Notes: a model not told the origin generated them from the letters alone. DNA of 64,000 bases from Anniella stebbinsi (GCA_029215795.1 JARDYH010000001.1:119686533-119750532); one strand, 5' to 3'. Shown: positions 20,829 through 32,449, numbered from the stretch's first letter. Program-made: numbers and translations.

Positions 20829-23471
20829 TAACATTATTTTGAACAGTAGATTTTCAAAGCTCCACAGTGATGTGACTTCCATAACACAATCATTTGGTCT
20901 GTCAGAAGGAGAATTTATTTCCATTTGAAATTAAGTCACAAGCCACAGGTTGTTCAGAAAAATGATGACCATACAATTGTGCTATTTTCTCTCAGGGAGA
21001 TATGGGGGTGGGGGGGTGGGGGAGAGCAGAATGAGTTGTGCATTTATTCTTCCCTTGAACTAAATCTCTAAGCAAAAGTTGGCAGAAGCAAAGCTACACA
21101 TGCATAATTTTCCCAAACTGTAATACCAACTTTTTAAAAAAGCTTTAAAAGCAACTGATCACTGCAGTGAGAGGCACGGTACCTACAGCAGTTCTTTGTA
21201 GACCTTTTCCTTTTAAAAAAAAAAAAAAAGCAGCTCTTTCATAGAGTAATATTAATACCTCTCTCCCCACCCCCACCTCTTCTATCCCCAGCACAATATG
21301 CTCTCATTTCTTCAGGGGGGACAGTTCTGTATTTCATTAGTCTTCCTGAATTGCAAGGAAACATGTAAAATTAATGCCTAACAACAGAAAGCTTCATGCA
21401 GGGTCTCAGAAGAAGGGGGAGAGAGGAAGCAGGGCAACATTGTGCTGAGCCTGGGCCTCGGCCAAACTTCACTGTTTCTTGCCATTTTCAAAACCTCAGG
21501 GAGTTTGTTTTGGGGGCTTTCAATTGCCTAAATAGTGTTGTAAAATGATCTCAAATTTAATATTTAGCCTGCCGTTCCTTTCCACTTACGTATATTCCGT
21601 GTGAGTATGTGTTTTCCCGTGAGAGCTCCTATGAAATAACAACTTGAATATTAAAAAAGAAAAGAGGAAAGAAAGAAAATGGATCTTTTCTTAAATAACC
21701 ACCAAAAACCATAACGATCAAACCAGCTCAGCTTTGGGGAAGGGAAAAAAGGTTTTATTCTCTCCCTCTCCCCTAATCTACAATCTAATAAGGCTCCCTC
21801 TACCCCGCTGTGCACATTTGGAAGTAAAAGAAATGATATAGACTGCATTATTGATCATTCCTAGTGGAGCATCAGGAATGGTAAATCATACGGAACTACA
21901 CAGTTCATTAGACATTGACAGAAGGAGATACTGCAGCTCTGAAACCTGTAGAGATGACAGCAAGTTCTTGCATTATAAATACCACATTTTACCCTCTAGA
22001 GAACTTTCTGAAACTAAAGCATAATTTTTTTCCTCAAAACTTTCTCCTCTTTTTAGGCAGATGAGGCACTCAGGCTAAATGCCCTAAGTTAATACAGTTC
22101 TTCCAAAGCCCTTGGAGGTAAGCTTTTTTATTTTTTTAAATTCACAGGGATGGGTTTTAGATACACTTGCAGAATTTTTCAGATAATCATATTAGTAATT
22201 ATGACTATACAGTATTTACAACGTATCCTCATAATGCAGTGTCCATCATTGTTTATAACCCAGAAAATAAAGATTTTACCAGAAATCCATCCCCCACTTC
22301 TGGTGTATCTTCATAGGTTTTAACCACACTGCCAATTTCAAGTCCTATATGCAAAATGAAAAGCTATCATGATATCAGCCATAGAAAGTGAATGCATCAC
22401 TTTTCGGGCAATTTACTCATAGCTAACAGGTTCAATGCTTTTTAACTCAGAAATCATCTAATGAGCATTCAACATCAAGTGAAGAAGCATAGTTTTAAAA
22501 AATGCACAGCCTCAGGTTAACATTATAAATGGAAAGTCACACTTCCCCCGTGATTATTTATACATCTAATGATGCCATCGCTATACATATGTATGCAATG
22601 TCTTTCAGCTAGTAATTGTTACTTGCTTTTCCTGCCACTACACAAATAGTATAACCTAGCACAAAATCACACACATCAGCGTGGTATATGTCACACCCAC
22701 AAAAGGATTAATCAGCTCTCATTAGTTGCTAGGAAACAGTGTCTTGACCTTGGAGTATGTTCAAGCCACTGAGGGCACTCGGATGAGGTAATGCTTCCAG
22801 TCAGAGTTTTGTCAGGGCAGAGTATTGTCCCCCAGCTAAGGGGAATTGTGTGGACTGTTTCTCTCAATCTAGAAACAGCACTTCAGTGATTAACACTCTA
22901 TAAATAGATTAATTCAATGATAATCATCATCATCATCATCATCATCCACCGTTGGGCTTCTTGTGCTTTCATTTGACATATCTGGTACTAGAGGCATTCA
23001 TAGACTAATGGTTTTCCATACAGTGTTTTATGTCTCCCCATATAGACAGAATCATACTCATCCATCAGTAAGGGTAATATAGTACTCTCCATTCATATCA
23101 TGCATGTCTGCTATAGTAGTCAGCACGTATATTATAACTGGCTGGCTTAAACTTATGCTGTTACGTGTGCTTTACAAAGCAGTGTGCACTGATACATTCA
23201 TTATGAAAAGGAGTTGGCTGCAAATAAACCCCAGTTTCACTGCATGTAGTGATATCAGTAGGCTGTAATTGACAAGTTTAAAAACAAGCATCCCACAATC
23301 TGCATTATGGTGGTGCTTGGTATTCCCACGTACTTTTTGGGATTCATTTTGTTCACTGCATATATATTTTTCATGTAAAATATACCAGGAAAAGAAATGG
23401 AGGAGTGAGCTTTGTCCCACGTCTTAGATTTCTGGTATACTTCACATGAACACACCTATCATAGACATATT
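20829..23471. other. Repeat-poor stretch of about 2.6 kb
   Basis: No gene is visible and few repeats are recognised: an A-run at about 21215-21229, G-runs near 21005-21021 and (ATC)n at 22922-22947. It is the longest repeat-poor piece of the window and so the best place to look for conserved non-coding sequence. Confidence 0.35.
22922..22947. repeat. (ATC)n microsatellite
   Basis: About eight ATC units. Confidence 0.9.
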
Positions 23472-23545
23472 TTCTCTGAAGTAAGTTGTACTGATTTTGA
23501 TGGTTTTAACTTTCAAGTAAGCAGCTTTCCTGGGATTGCAGTCAG
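23472..23545 (+). repeat. Family J short repeat
   Basis: 'CTCTGAAGTAAGTTGTACTG', 'TTTCAAGTAAGCAG' and 'CTGGGATTGCAGTC' match the J core in order. Confidence 0.45.
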
Positions 23546-23549
23546 AGAG

Positions 23550-24135
23550 CCTATCTACACAGTACGTTGAAACGTTTTAAATAGTATTTTAAAATGTTCC
23601 AAATAGGTGCATTCTAAAACGTCTTAGGCCACATTAAGGAGTACTCACGTTACAAGAGAAAAATTCTTCAGTCTTCAAAGCGGTGTGTGCAGTCTCACAC
23701 CCTTCTATCCGTTTCTTTCTGTTTCGTTTTTACAATGAGTTTAGGGCAAGGCAGTGTGGGCGCTGTAGTTCACTCACCCACTTCCTCCTTAGTTCTCCTT
23801 TCATTCCCTAGCTTTCAATGAGTATAGTGCTAAGCATTGTGGGTGTTGTAGTTCACTCACCCACTTCCTCCTTAACCCCTCTTTCTTCCCCACCAATCAA
23901 CGGCTAAGCATTTGGGCACTGGTAAACGAAGCACTGCCCCCACAAATCACAAACGGTAAGGAAGGACACATTATTTTACTTAAAGCGATATATTAAAAGT
24001 AAAACCTGTTGTATATAGCTGAAGTGAGTTTTAAAAAACCTCGGGTATACAACGTTCAAGGGAGTGCGTCATGTGGCCCAAAGAGTTTTCGTAACCCTTA
24101 TAAAACGTTATAAAGCTAGTCTGTAGATCGGCTCT
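23550..24135 (-). mobile_element. Family D DNA element (about 585 bp)
   Basis: Ends 'GAGCCTATCTACACAG' and 'CTGTAGATCGGCTC' are inverted. The whole body matches 62140-62692 in reverse complement, sharing 'TTAGGCCACATTA', 'GAGTACTCACGTTAC', 'CAATGAGTTTAGGGCAAGGC', 'ACCAATCAACGGCTAAGCAT' and 'GGAGTGCGTCATGTGGCCCA'. Inside is a direct repeat of 'TGTAGTTCACTCACCCACTT' (starting 23765 and 23849). No coding capacity. Strand is set by the copy at 62 kb. Confidence 0.7.
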
Positions 24136-24735
24136 AAAACTTAGATAACAGATGTCAATTATACTAATGGGGGGAGACAGGGGTGTGCAATGAAGTTTCC
24201 TGGGGTGGGGGAGGGGGCCAAGGCTAGTTTCTGAAAAGGCGGTCATAGATGCTTGAGGCATGAGTAGGTAGGTACTAGACCAGAAGGACACATAGACTCA
24301 TAAGCTCTTGGTATTGTCTAATGACGAGTGGCAGGCTGTTGTCATGATTGCATTTGTGGGTTGGGTGGGGAGAGAGATTGGCCGAGCATCTCCTGGAGCT
24401 CCATTGCTCTGGGGTATTCAAGTGCAAAGCCACGCTTATTCCAATTTAGTGAAGGGTGGGTGCTGGTGGTCCCAACAATTGCCTCTACCTGCTAGCATGA
24501 CAGCCCAGCCATAGGCAGTCAAACAGTTGGAAGAAAGTGGAGGGAACTCTAGCAAGAGTTGACATAACAGATTTGGGCATTTAACCAGCAATTCTCAAAC
24601 TGTACATTCAGGTACTTTGCACTTTGTCCAGACTGCTCAAGACATTCTTTCTAGACACAAGGGCTTAGGTTTGGACAATCAACATGAGAAACAATACAGC
24701 ATCAGTTGTTTCCCCTTCCCCTGCATGTGCCGGTC
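24136..24735. other. Unassigned sequence
   Basis: No recognised feature. Confidence 0.3.
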
Positions 24736-24943
24736 GCACAACCGTGATTACCCTGATTACCTGCATTGCAGATTGCTGTGATATCTGAACCCGGCAGGTG
24801 TAGTCTATTTTCACCCACCCTACAACCCATGGCTTGCAGTATGGGTTGTATGGTGGGTGAAAATGTACTATGTCTGCACTGGGTTCAGACAACACAGCAA
24901 CCCACAGTGCAGCACAGGTAATTAGGGTAATCCTGGTCATGCA
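24736..24943. mobile_element. Palindromic MITE-like hairpin (208 bp)
   Basis: Two arms of about 100 bp fold back with almost no spacer at 24838-24842. Shared words are 'GATTACCCTGATTACCTG', 'TGCTGTG...TCTGAACCC' and 'TTTTCACCCACC.TACAACCC'. Arm identity is about 80-85 % by eye. A smaller hairpin with CCCACCAT arms follows at 25014-25045, possibly a second element of the same type. Confidence 0.55.
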
Positions 24944-25062
24944 AGCAACTGGAGAAACAAGCAATGCTGTATTTGTCCCCCACTGATCATCTGAATAACA
25001 CATCACATGACAACCCACCATAAGCAGCCAGCCATGGTGGGCTGACGTATCATCCGAGCCCA

Positions 25063-26177
25063 GAGCACTTCTCAGTGTTCTTCACCTTTTACCACTTCCC
25101 CAAGTCTCAAGATAATCCAGAAAGGGAAGATATTAATTCCCCAACCCCGCTTCCTCTAAGGGATGTTGTTGTTTTTTAAAAAAGAACCGTCAGAAATATT
25201 GGTGCAAATTTAAGTGCTGGGAAGTAAATGGAGGGAAAGATTTGTGCACATACATGGAAGTGCTATAACTGCAGCAGTAACTGCTCCAAAAAGGAGCAAT
25301 GAAAAGGGGAGAGTTAATAGCTTGCTTTTCTGGACTTGCTGAAGAGTTGGGGCAGTGTTAAAAAGGTGGAGGACATTGACGAGTGTCAGTTCAACACCTA
25401 AAAGTGAGAGGACCACATCCCCAAGGGGAGATATTGTCATCTCCTTTTTGATGTACTTCCCCATTCTTGGTGCTTCTGACCTGCACTACTGGGTCCCTCC
25501 TTTCCCCTATTGTTATTTCGTCCCAGTCCTTTGCAACTGTGAGCAATTTAGCCTTTCTGCAGCTTCAGCTTATCAATTTCTTTGTGTGTTACTTACTTAC
25601 TAGGCTACTCCCTTTGACAGCTGAAACATACAAGGACATTGACTGGGCAAGACTACATATATCAGACAGCTGTAAATGCAAAAGGCTAACAAAATAATAA
25701 TAATAAATAATATACCCCCATTTGTGCATTTTGAGTTACTGAAAAATAAAATTAAAAAGCTGGGGAATAAAAAGGGGTAGCAATCTGAGTGGGGAAGGGC
25801 CAGGATAAGGAGACAAGATGAGTTCTGCAAAGGCACCTGGGATACATGTTAGACCCAACTGAAGACTGAGGGCAAGAACAATCCACAATTAGGTTTACCA
25901 TGAGTTGTTTTGTGAACAACCAATCTAGTGTGGCTTGTTTCCAGGGTGTTTTAGCATGACATGTGAACTCGCCCGGAGTCTGGGTTACTATGGACCTTAA
26001 TATGCTCCCCTTGGTAGAAAAACCTAATTATAATAATAAAATTACAGTGGAATACAATCACTATTAAAACTACTTTTACAACTGAGCAATCAAAACAAGC
26101 ACAAAGAGCAGAAACATGGATCTGTAACCAATAGCACCATAGAAAGCAACTGGTCTTCAGAGGGAGATCTGAGACAG
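25063..26177. other. Unassigned sequence
   Basis: No gene. Short AAT runs near 25696-25710 and 26027-26040. Confidence 0.3.
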
Positions 26178-26607
26178 AGACCTGGTTCACAAGTAATGTC
26201 AGCCCATGGTTTAAATAACCCATGGGTTGTCATGCAAGAGCAGAAGTGATTGGGCACACTGCCTCCTGCGTGCCTGCCGTGTCCACTTTTATTCAGCCTA
26301 AATTGGCCCATTTGTAGACTGTTGAGAGTGACGTCCAAACCATGAGCACTGAGTTGTTTAGGGGATAAATAACTCAGCAGTTAACCCATGATTTGTTATT
26401 GAGTTAACCACTAGGTTGTTTAGCCCGTAAACCACCAAGTGCTCTGGGTTTGCATGCCATGCTCAACAACCTACCATTGGGCCAATTGAAGGTTGTTGAT
26501 TAAAAGCAGAAATAGCTGGCATGCTGCAGGCAACACACCTACTTATCCTTGAAAATCAGTTTGCTTAACCCATGAGTTGTTGTTACATGTGAACTGGCCT
26601 GGTGTGG
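26178..26607. mobile_element. MITE with GACCTGGTTCACA ends (about 430 bp)
   Basis: The left end 'GACCTGGTTCACAAGTAATG' and the right end 'TACATGTGAACTGGCCTGG' are inverted, each followed inward by 'CCCATGG' or 'ACCCATGAGTTGTTG' words. The body repeats 'TGAGTTGTTTAG', 'GTTAACCC' and 'GGTTGTT' in both orientations. It is a non-autonomous, internally palindromic element. Confidence 0.5.
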
Positions 26608-26686
26608 CTGGTAAAAAGTGCTCATTGGATCCTCTCCTCCCAAAAATGTCTCCTGTAGTGACCATTCCACCGAGCTACAATGGCCC

Positions 26687-26849
26687 TGCTCAGACAACAC
26701 ACTAAGCCATGGTTAGACTGCTAACTCTTTTAAAAGGATTGGTTAGTGAGTATGTTTAGACACAATATGCTAAGCCATATGTTTAGCTCAAATTGCTAAA
26801 CATGGCTTAGCGCATCATCTGTGGCTTAGCGCATCATCTGAACAGGGTC
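26687..26849. mobile_element. Family L palindromic MITE
   Basis: Inverted ends 'TGGCCCTGCTCAGACAACAC' and, complemented, 'TGACCCTGTTCAGATGATGC', each followed inward by 'CTAAGCCATG'. Next to the right end, 'TGGCTTAGCGCATCATCTG' is duplicated in tandem (26804-26843), and 'AACAGGGTCAATATGT' is duplicated just outside at 26840-26873. Confidence 0.6.
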
Positions 26850-26889
26850 AATATGTAACAGGGTCAATATGTAACATGGTACCTCAATA

Positions 26890-26985
26890 GGCTTTTCTTA
26901 TCTTTCCTACGCATTCCTTTTTCTGTTGTGATATGCCTCTTTGGCATTTTTATAACCTATCTTGAATGGTTTGATAGGAAAGGCA

Positions 26986-27018
<33 letters not shown>
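26890..27018 (+). mobile_element. Retroposon tail ending in (TA)n
   Basis: 'TGAATGGTTTGATAGGAAAG' and 'GCAGCATA' followed by (TA)n at 26988-27017 look like the common 'GGxAAGGCAGGATATAAAT' end of LINEs and SINEs in this window, with the tail expanded into a TA microsatellite. The body is too decayed to assign. Confidence 0.4.
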
Positions 27019-27020
<2 letters not shown>

Positions 27021-27052
27021 CATTCATAGGTTTTAACCTAGGGTTTCTTTAT

Positions 27053-27418
27053 ATGAAGCTTTTATTGTGCGCTCATGATTAATCACTCACAGCAGTTTGC
27101 GCGTCCTTTATATCATCTCGTTAACTTCCAGGGCCTCTCCTATGCATTCTGGCTATTATCATAGCTTTTTTCTTAACCGGGAAAATGCAATATTTATTTT
27201 TAATTGCAGACTGAAGTGCTACAATGGCTCATGTACTTCCACAATTCTACTATACCACAGCACCAACTAGTGGTTGTATAATGAAACAGATAGAACTTGC
27301 AGAGAAAGGAAATCCCTGAAAAAAGCATGTGTAAAGAAGTCAATTTTAATCCTGCAAAGAATCTGGAAGCAGAAGCCCCAGTAAAGGTGTGGGATAAAAG
27401 CCTGGTGTAGAGCAGCCT
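27053..27418 (-). mobile_element. Family E MITE
   Basis: The left part is the complement of 'GAGTGATTAATCATGAGCGC' and 'ACAATAAAAGC'; the right end has 'GGGATAAAAGCCTGGTGTAG'. A 'CACCAACTAGTGGTTGTATA' word corresponds to 'CCATCTAGTGGTGG' in the 20.0-kb copy. Sequence order agrees with the other E copies. Confidence 0.5.
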
Positions 27419-27574
27419 CTGAACTATAACATGTATATGAAAGGAAAGACTATAAGGAATTCCATAGGAGGAGTGCCAGTACAGAGAAGCCCATTGACCT
27501 GGTGGCTACTCAATTACTGATGGTTGGGTGAGACAGCAGCAACTGGGGCTTTCTTCATGACCTCAAGTCCCAGG

Positions 27575-28085
27575 GATTCATATAGGAGGATTTTTCCCAG
27601 GTATCCAGAGCCCAGATAATTTAAGGCTTTAGGGTCAAAATCTGCAATTTGAATTGAATCTGGGTTCTAATTTGGTAACTGCCGTAACGCTTTAGAACTG
27701 GTACATGGTAAGAACGTTAGAAGAGCCATGCTGAATTTGACCAAAGGCTTATCTAGTCCTGTATTCTGTTCACCCAGCAGTCAATCAACTGCTTCTGGGA
27801 AGCACTCAAGCAAGAAATGAGTGCAACAGCACACACAATCATACTTGTGTTCAACAGCACACACTCAACTAGGATACAGAAGCCTATTACTTCAGATAGT
27901 GGAGTTACAGTCCTATGACTACTAGCCATTAGTCTTTCTGGTCATTAGCAAAGATACTTCAGCATTTTAAAGCAGTTGCAGTTCCTACAACTTTTCAAAG
28001 GCAGCCACATGTAGAATGCATTGCAGTGGTCCAACCTTGAGAATTCACAATATGTGTCACAGTGGCTAGGTACATATTTCCCAGG
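27575..28085 (-). mobile_element. CR1/L2-group LINE relic split by a CR1 3' end
   Basis: Antisense LINE words occur on both sides of an inserted CR1. On the left are 'TTTGAATTGAATCTGGGTTC' and 'TAACTGCCGTAACGC'. On the right are 'TTTCAAAGGCAGCCACATGT' and 'AGAATGCATTGCAGTGGTCC', the complement of the 'LDYCNALYMGLPL' coding region. The inserted CR1 tail is 27711-27935. Frames are broken. The plus-strand order fits a LINE lying on the minus strand. Confidence 0.55.
27711..27935 (-). mobile_element. CR1 LINE 3' end nested in an L2-like relic
   Basis: 'AAGAACGTTAGAAGAGCCAT', 'GACCAAAGGCTTATCTAGTC', 'CTGCTTCTGGGAAGC' and 'AATGAGTGCAACAGCAC' are the complement of a CR1 3' end. The same 3' terminus is on the plus strand at 1826-1974. 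Confidence 0.7.
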
Positions 28086-28212
28086 AGAGAATGCACTTCA
28101 CATACCAAAGAGAGGATGCAATTGTGTGTGTTTTTTAAAAAAATATATGAAAAAAGGCATTCGCAAAAAAAATGCTACCTGAACAAAGCAAGCTTCAAGA
28201 TTACACTCAAGT

Positions 28213-28532
28213 TAGGGTGACCAGATAAAATCCAGGTCAGGGCTCCTGTAACTTTAACAGTTGTAGAGAAAAGGGGATTTCAGCCAGCGTCATTTGTATG
28301 CAATTAGTTCCTGGTGAAATTCCCTCTTCATCACAACAGTTAAAGGTGCAGGGGCCTTGCCTTCTTTTGTATATGGTCACTCTAGTATAGTGCATGCACC
28401 TTTAACTGTTGTGATGAAGAGGGAATTTCACCAGGGACTAATTGCATACAAATGACACTGGCTGAAATTCCCTTTTCTCTACAACTGTTAAAGTTACAGG
28501 AGCCCTGTCCTCCTTTTCATATGGTCAGCCTA
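28213..28532. mobile_element. Family A palindromic MITE, complete
   Basis: Starts TAGGGTGACCAGATAAAATC and ends CATATGGTCAGCCTA. Both arms carry 'TTTCAGCCAGxGTCATTTGT' and 'GCAATTAGTxCCTGGTGAAA' in opposite orientation. The centre is near 28385. The left end has the 'CCAGATAAAATCCAGGTCAG' variant; the right end has the 'ATGAAAAGGAGGACAG' variant, so the two termini come from different subtypes. Flanks agree at only 5 of 8 target bases. Confidence 0.8.
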
Positions 28533-30133
28533 CTCAATACCATTTTTAATTATCTCAGTTCCCTAAATTAATAATGCTTCAGTGCAAATAAAGACTTTCT
28601 TTGGTCTGTCCTGAATGTACTGCCATTCACCTTTAATATGTGATCCAATCATGCATTTCAGTTCCCAGTGCATTGGTCCATAGCCCTAAGATCTTTAAAG
28701 TCTGGATCATGCAGATCTATAAACATACAAGTAGGAATGAGAACTCTGATTGGTACATCAAACTATTCATATGTGTTTCCAGACTTGAACTGACTAAGCA
28801 TGAAGGGTAACATCAAGAGGTTTGCTCTCACTACTGCATTGTTCCTATTTGGATGACTCACAGAAGCATCTACTGAAAATACTTAGGAAAAATGTTTGGA
28901 GAGGAAAGGAGAAGCAGTATATGAAGATGGACTTGGTTACTTTTTTTAAAAAGCCTACTCAGACACATGTTTACTTTATTGTGAGTTAAGTATTCCCACA
29001 GTTGAGAGTAAGTTCAGCCAAACTTAATCCCAAGTAAGTGAGCCTAGGATTGGGCTCTAAATCAATTAAACACAGCTGATATACTGCCAAGCACATGTTA
29101 AGGGGGAATTTTGTTTTTGAAATGTTACAGACTATACCCAAAGGGGTATGGTAGAATGGAAACAAAATTAATTCTGTTGATTTGAGGGTGAGTGTTTCCA
29201 GAAGGTTAAGAACTTTCCTGTGTGCACTTTAAAAAAAGGATAAAAGTCCATTTCATAATCTTTTTAGAACAGACAAAGAGCAGGAGGCTATCCTAAGGAA
29301 ACTAAATCCAGCCAGCATTCTTGTTGCTGTTTTTTAAGATGCCCTAACAATAATGCAATAGGGTGAAAAGATCAGGAACACTTTATACACATTGTGCTAA
29401 TTACTGCAAGTACTTAAAGTTGTAATTAGCTTATTATACTGCAGAGAACCTAACATGGCATGTCTTTCAAAAGAATTTCTCTCCAGATCATTAGTGGGAA
29501 AGCTAACAACATCTGCTTCAAATAAAATCAACCAATTAGCACAGGCAACTTCACATAGTTTGCAATCAGAGAATTATATTGTGCCAAGTGCTAATTTCAA
29601 TGTGAATACTATCTCCTTCTTATATCCCACGCTTATCTGCCAGCACAGCTGGTGTTTAACACTACTGACTTCAGTCAAGTCTCCAAAAACTTATGTTAAT
29701 TTGAAATAACCTAATCAGAGTGTGCAACACAGAGTGAGGTTGATCTCTGCTTAATTAAAACTGACCTTGTCATTTCACTGCCTATAAAACACCATTATCT
29801 CACCATTTATAGTTCAGTTACCATAAATATTCAGGTTTGTGTGAGAATGCTTGAAACTATTTTCAGGTAACAAAGTTGGAAGTTGACATGCCAGTGAGAT
29901 GCAATTCAGTTCTGAGTGCCAGAACTGTTCAGCAGTTTGGAGCCATAGTGCTCAAAGTGTGTGACTAGCTCTACCAAATTTAATTCAGATTTAAATCCTA
30001 AGGAAGTCCCTTCCTATCCCTGCCTTTGTCAGGATCATTATAGGGGAGAAAAACAAAGATCTAAACATTCACCACTCCCAATTCTTACTTCCCACCATCA
30101 GAATCATTATACTTCCCAGTATGAACAGGAGTT
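28533..30133. other. Mostly unassigned sequence with one J repeat
   Basis: A diverged J core lies at about 29010-29060 ('AACTTAATCCCAAGTAAGTG' then 'AGCCTAGGATTGGGCTCT'). No gene is recognised elsewhere. Confidence 0.35.
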
Positions 30134-30453
30134 CAGGCTGACCAGATAAAATCCAGGTCAGGGCTCATGTAACTTTAACAGTTGTAGAGAAAAGGGAATT
30201 TCAACCAGTGTCATTTGTATGCAATTAGTTCCTGGTGAAATCCCCTCTTCATCACAACAGTTAAAGGTGCAGGCACTGTACTAGAGTGACCATATACAAA
30301 AGAAGGCAGGGCCCCTGCACCTTTAACTGCTGTGATGGAGAGGGAATTTCACCAGGAACTAATTGCACACAAATGACACTGGCTGAAATTCCCTTTTCTC
30401 AACAATAGTTAAAGTTGCAGGGGCCCTGACCTGGATTTTATCTGGTCATCCTA
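30134..30453. mobile_element. Family A palindromic MITE, complete
   Basis: Starts CAGGCTGACCAGATAAAATC and ends GATTTTATCTGGTCATCCTA; both termini are the CCAGATAAAATCC subtype. Centre near 30290 with 'CTAGAGTGACCATATAC', which is the start of the second unit. No matching target duplication is seen. Confidence 0.8.
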
Positions 30454-30970
30454 CCCTAAGTTATCTAGACTGGATCATTTCCATTTGTTTCCATTTTCCC
30501 TGCCTGTGTCTAAACTAAGGACAAGATCACATATCAACATCTGAGCTATATTTATCTTGCTAATATATGGAGGACCCATGCATTTCATGGCTAATGAGGC
30601 CAAGATTAGAAATCCTAGCTTGCTTTAAGAAATGGAAAATAAGCAAATATTGAGAAACAGACAGGGCAACTGTCCTAACTAGACATGAGGCCAATAGGAA
30701 GTGGACTGCAAAACAACACTCGCTGTCTTTCCTGAGTTAAGTCAGGTTGTCACACCAGGATGTTAGCTAACACACTGTAGGAAAAGCTAGCTGAAGAATT
30801 CTCCCCAACTATTGTCCAAGAAAATATCTGCAATTAACTGCAGCCTTAAGAAGGCTGGCTGAGCCTGGTCTTTCAGTGACTCCACCCCAGCTGGATACTG
30901 ACTATAGTTCTTAAAGGGCCAGTGTCTGTTTCTGTATCCTCATGCTCCTGCTTAGTTAAGGAACAGGAGA
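30454..30970. other. Unassigned sequence
   Basis: No recognised feature. Confidence 0.3.
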
Positions 30971-30976
30971 AGTTGC

Positions 30977-31119
30977 TGGTGACCATATGACAGGAAAAAC
31001 CTGGATTTGTCAGGATTTTTGGTAACAAATCTGGGAAGGAGGAAATTATGAAATTCGACCAAAAAATGGATTTTTTCCCATCCTCCCCAGCCAAAGGGCA
31101 GCTTTACTTTAATGAGAAT
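30977..31119. mobile_element. B-like MITE terminus
   Basis: 'TGGTGACCATATGACAGGAA' followed by 'CCTGGATTTGTCAGGATTT' resembles the B terminus. The complement of the 16.7-kb element has 'CAGGATTTCCCCAGATTTCT'. The right terminus is not found; the C array begins directly after it, as a C array also follows the B element at 17 kb. Confidence 0.4.
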
Positions 31120-31592
31120 TAACAAAAATTCTTACAGCTCTGCCATTTTTAAAGAGAAAGAGTTGAAACTTGGCACCATGATAGCTTTAAGGAAGGGCTT
31201 TAGTCATGCCAGATTTAAAGCAGATTCGTTTGTCTGTTGAATTTTAGGATTTTTTAAAAAGTTTGATGCTAATAAATTTTTTTAAAAAATGCAGTCATTT
31301 TAAAAGGTAAAGAGATGAAATTTGGCACCATGATAGTTCTCAGATAGAACTTTAGCCTTGCCATGTTTGAAGCAAATCTGTTCATCCACTGATTTCTAGG
31401 GATTTTTAAAGATTTTGAGGTTTTAAAATATTTTTTAAAAAACTGTCATTTTTAAAGATAAAGAAATGAATCCTAGCACCATGATAGATCTCAGGTAGGG
31501 TTTTATCCTTGCCAAGTTTGAAGCAGATCCGTTCATCTGTTGATTTTTAGGAATTTTGTAAAGTTTGAGATTTTAAAATCATTTAAAAAAAA
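31120..31592. repeat. Family C tandem array, three units of about 151 bp
   Basis: 'TTGGCACCATGATAG' or a variant recurs at about 31169, 31321 and 31472. Each unit has 'GCCATTTTTAAAGAGAAAGA', 'CTTTAGTCATGCCAG.TTTA', 'AGCAGATTCGTTTGTCTGTT' and 'ATTTTTAGGAATTTT'. It is the reverse-complement orientation of the array at 17.0-17.8 kb. A poly-A run ends it at 31586-31597. Confidence 0.75.
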
Positions 31593-31599
31593 AAAACAC

Positions 31600-32087
31600 T
31601 GGAGCCATATCTTTCAAACTCAGGTTGTCAAACCTCCTCTTTAGGGTATTGCACCTTGAGAACTTTCAGCCCTTGGCATCAAGGGACTCTCACGTTTTTA
31701 GCTAAGAAGTGCTGGGCAAGCAGGGCACCTTTCTTGTTGCAGAGTTGGTGGGCAATCGGGCACCTGGAGCTCAGCAGAGACAAGGCATCCACAGATCAAA
31801 ATGTGGGAAAGGAGAAGTCAGTCAAAGCAGCTCACAGGGCACAACAGAACAGGCCAGAGGCCTTTTTCTCAGACTTCCACATCATGGTCGATGAAGGGTC
31901 ATCCTTAGAGAAAAACTCTCACGACTAACAGTGGTGTGTCAGTCAAGAGAGAGGCTCTCATCTTTGTGGATGTCCTGTTGATGCAGATGTTGGAACTTGG
32001 CATGTTGTTGCTTTGCTTTGCTACCCCTTCCCTTCCATTTCACTCTGTTCACTTGTGAGCTAGGCTGTAATCCTGTGTGTAGTTAGT
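31600..32087. other. Unassigned sequence
   Basis: A 90-codon frame at 31656-31928 has no recognisable motif. No repeat is identified. Confidence 0.3.
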
Positions 32088-32226
32088 GCAGGAGTGGGAA
32101 ACTTGTGGTCCTCCAGGTGTTTTGGCCTAGAACTTCCATCATCCCTCACCATTGGCTCTGCTAGCTAGGGATGATGAGAGTTGCAGGCCAAAAACATATG
32201 GAGAACCATAAGTTGCCAACCCCTGT
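32088..32226. mobile_element. Family H palindromic MITE
   Basis: 'TGTGGTCCTCCAGGTGTTTT' and 'AGAACTTCCATCATCCCTCA' on the left are answered by 'GGGATGATGAGAGTTGCAGG' and 'ATATGGAGAACCATAAG' on the right. The arms of about 60 bp fold around 'CCATTGGCTCTGCTAGC'. Two sister copies lie at 55.2 and 56.7 kb. I know this hairpin as very common in squamate genomes. Confidence 0.7.
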
Positions 32227-32249
32227 ATTTGGGTGTGGATTCAAGCAGG

Positions 32250-32382
32250 CAATTAGGAAGGATAGGTGAACGAGAGAACAGGGCTCTTGTCATGCAATCT
32301 ACACCTGTTGAAATTCTCTCTTCTATTCTTCTGTTCAATTCTCTTCTTCTGCTCTTAAAGGTGCAGGAGCCCCGTCGTCTCT
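32250..32382. mobile_element. Diverged A-related unit
   Basis: 'GAACAGGGCTCTTGTCATGC', 'TGAAATTCTCTCTTCT' and 'TTAAAGGTGCAGGAGCCCCG' match one arm of family A in order, but the ends are replaced and the middle is altered. It leads straight into the palindrome at 32383. Confidence 0.45.
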
Positions 32383-32449
32383 TTCATCTGTCCACCCCAA
32401 AGATTTGAGCCATTTATGCTCAATTAATGGAAGCATCATATGTAAGCTT

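Noticed and set aside
24031..24291. 86-codon minus-strand frame as a small gene
   Set aside because: It overlaps the end of the D element and has no recognisable motif.
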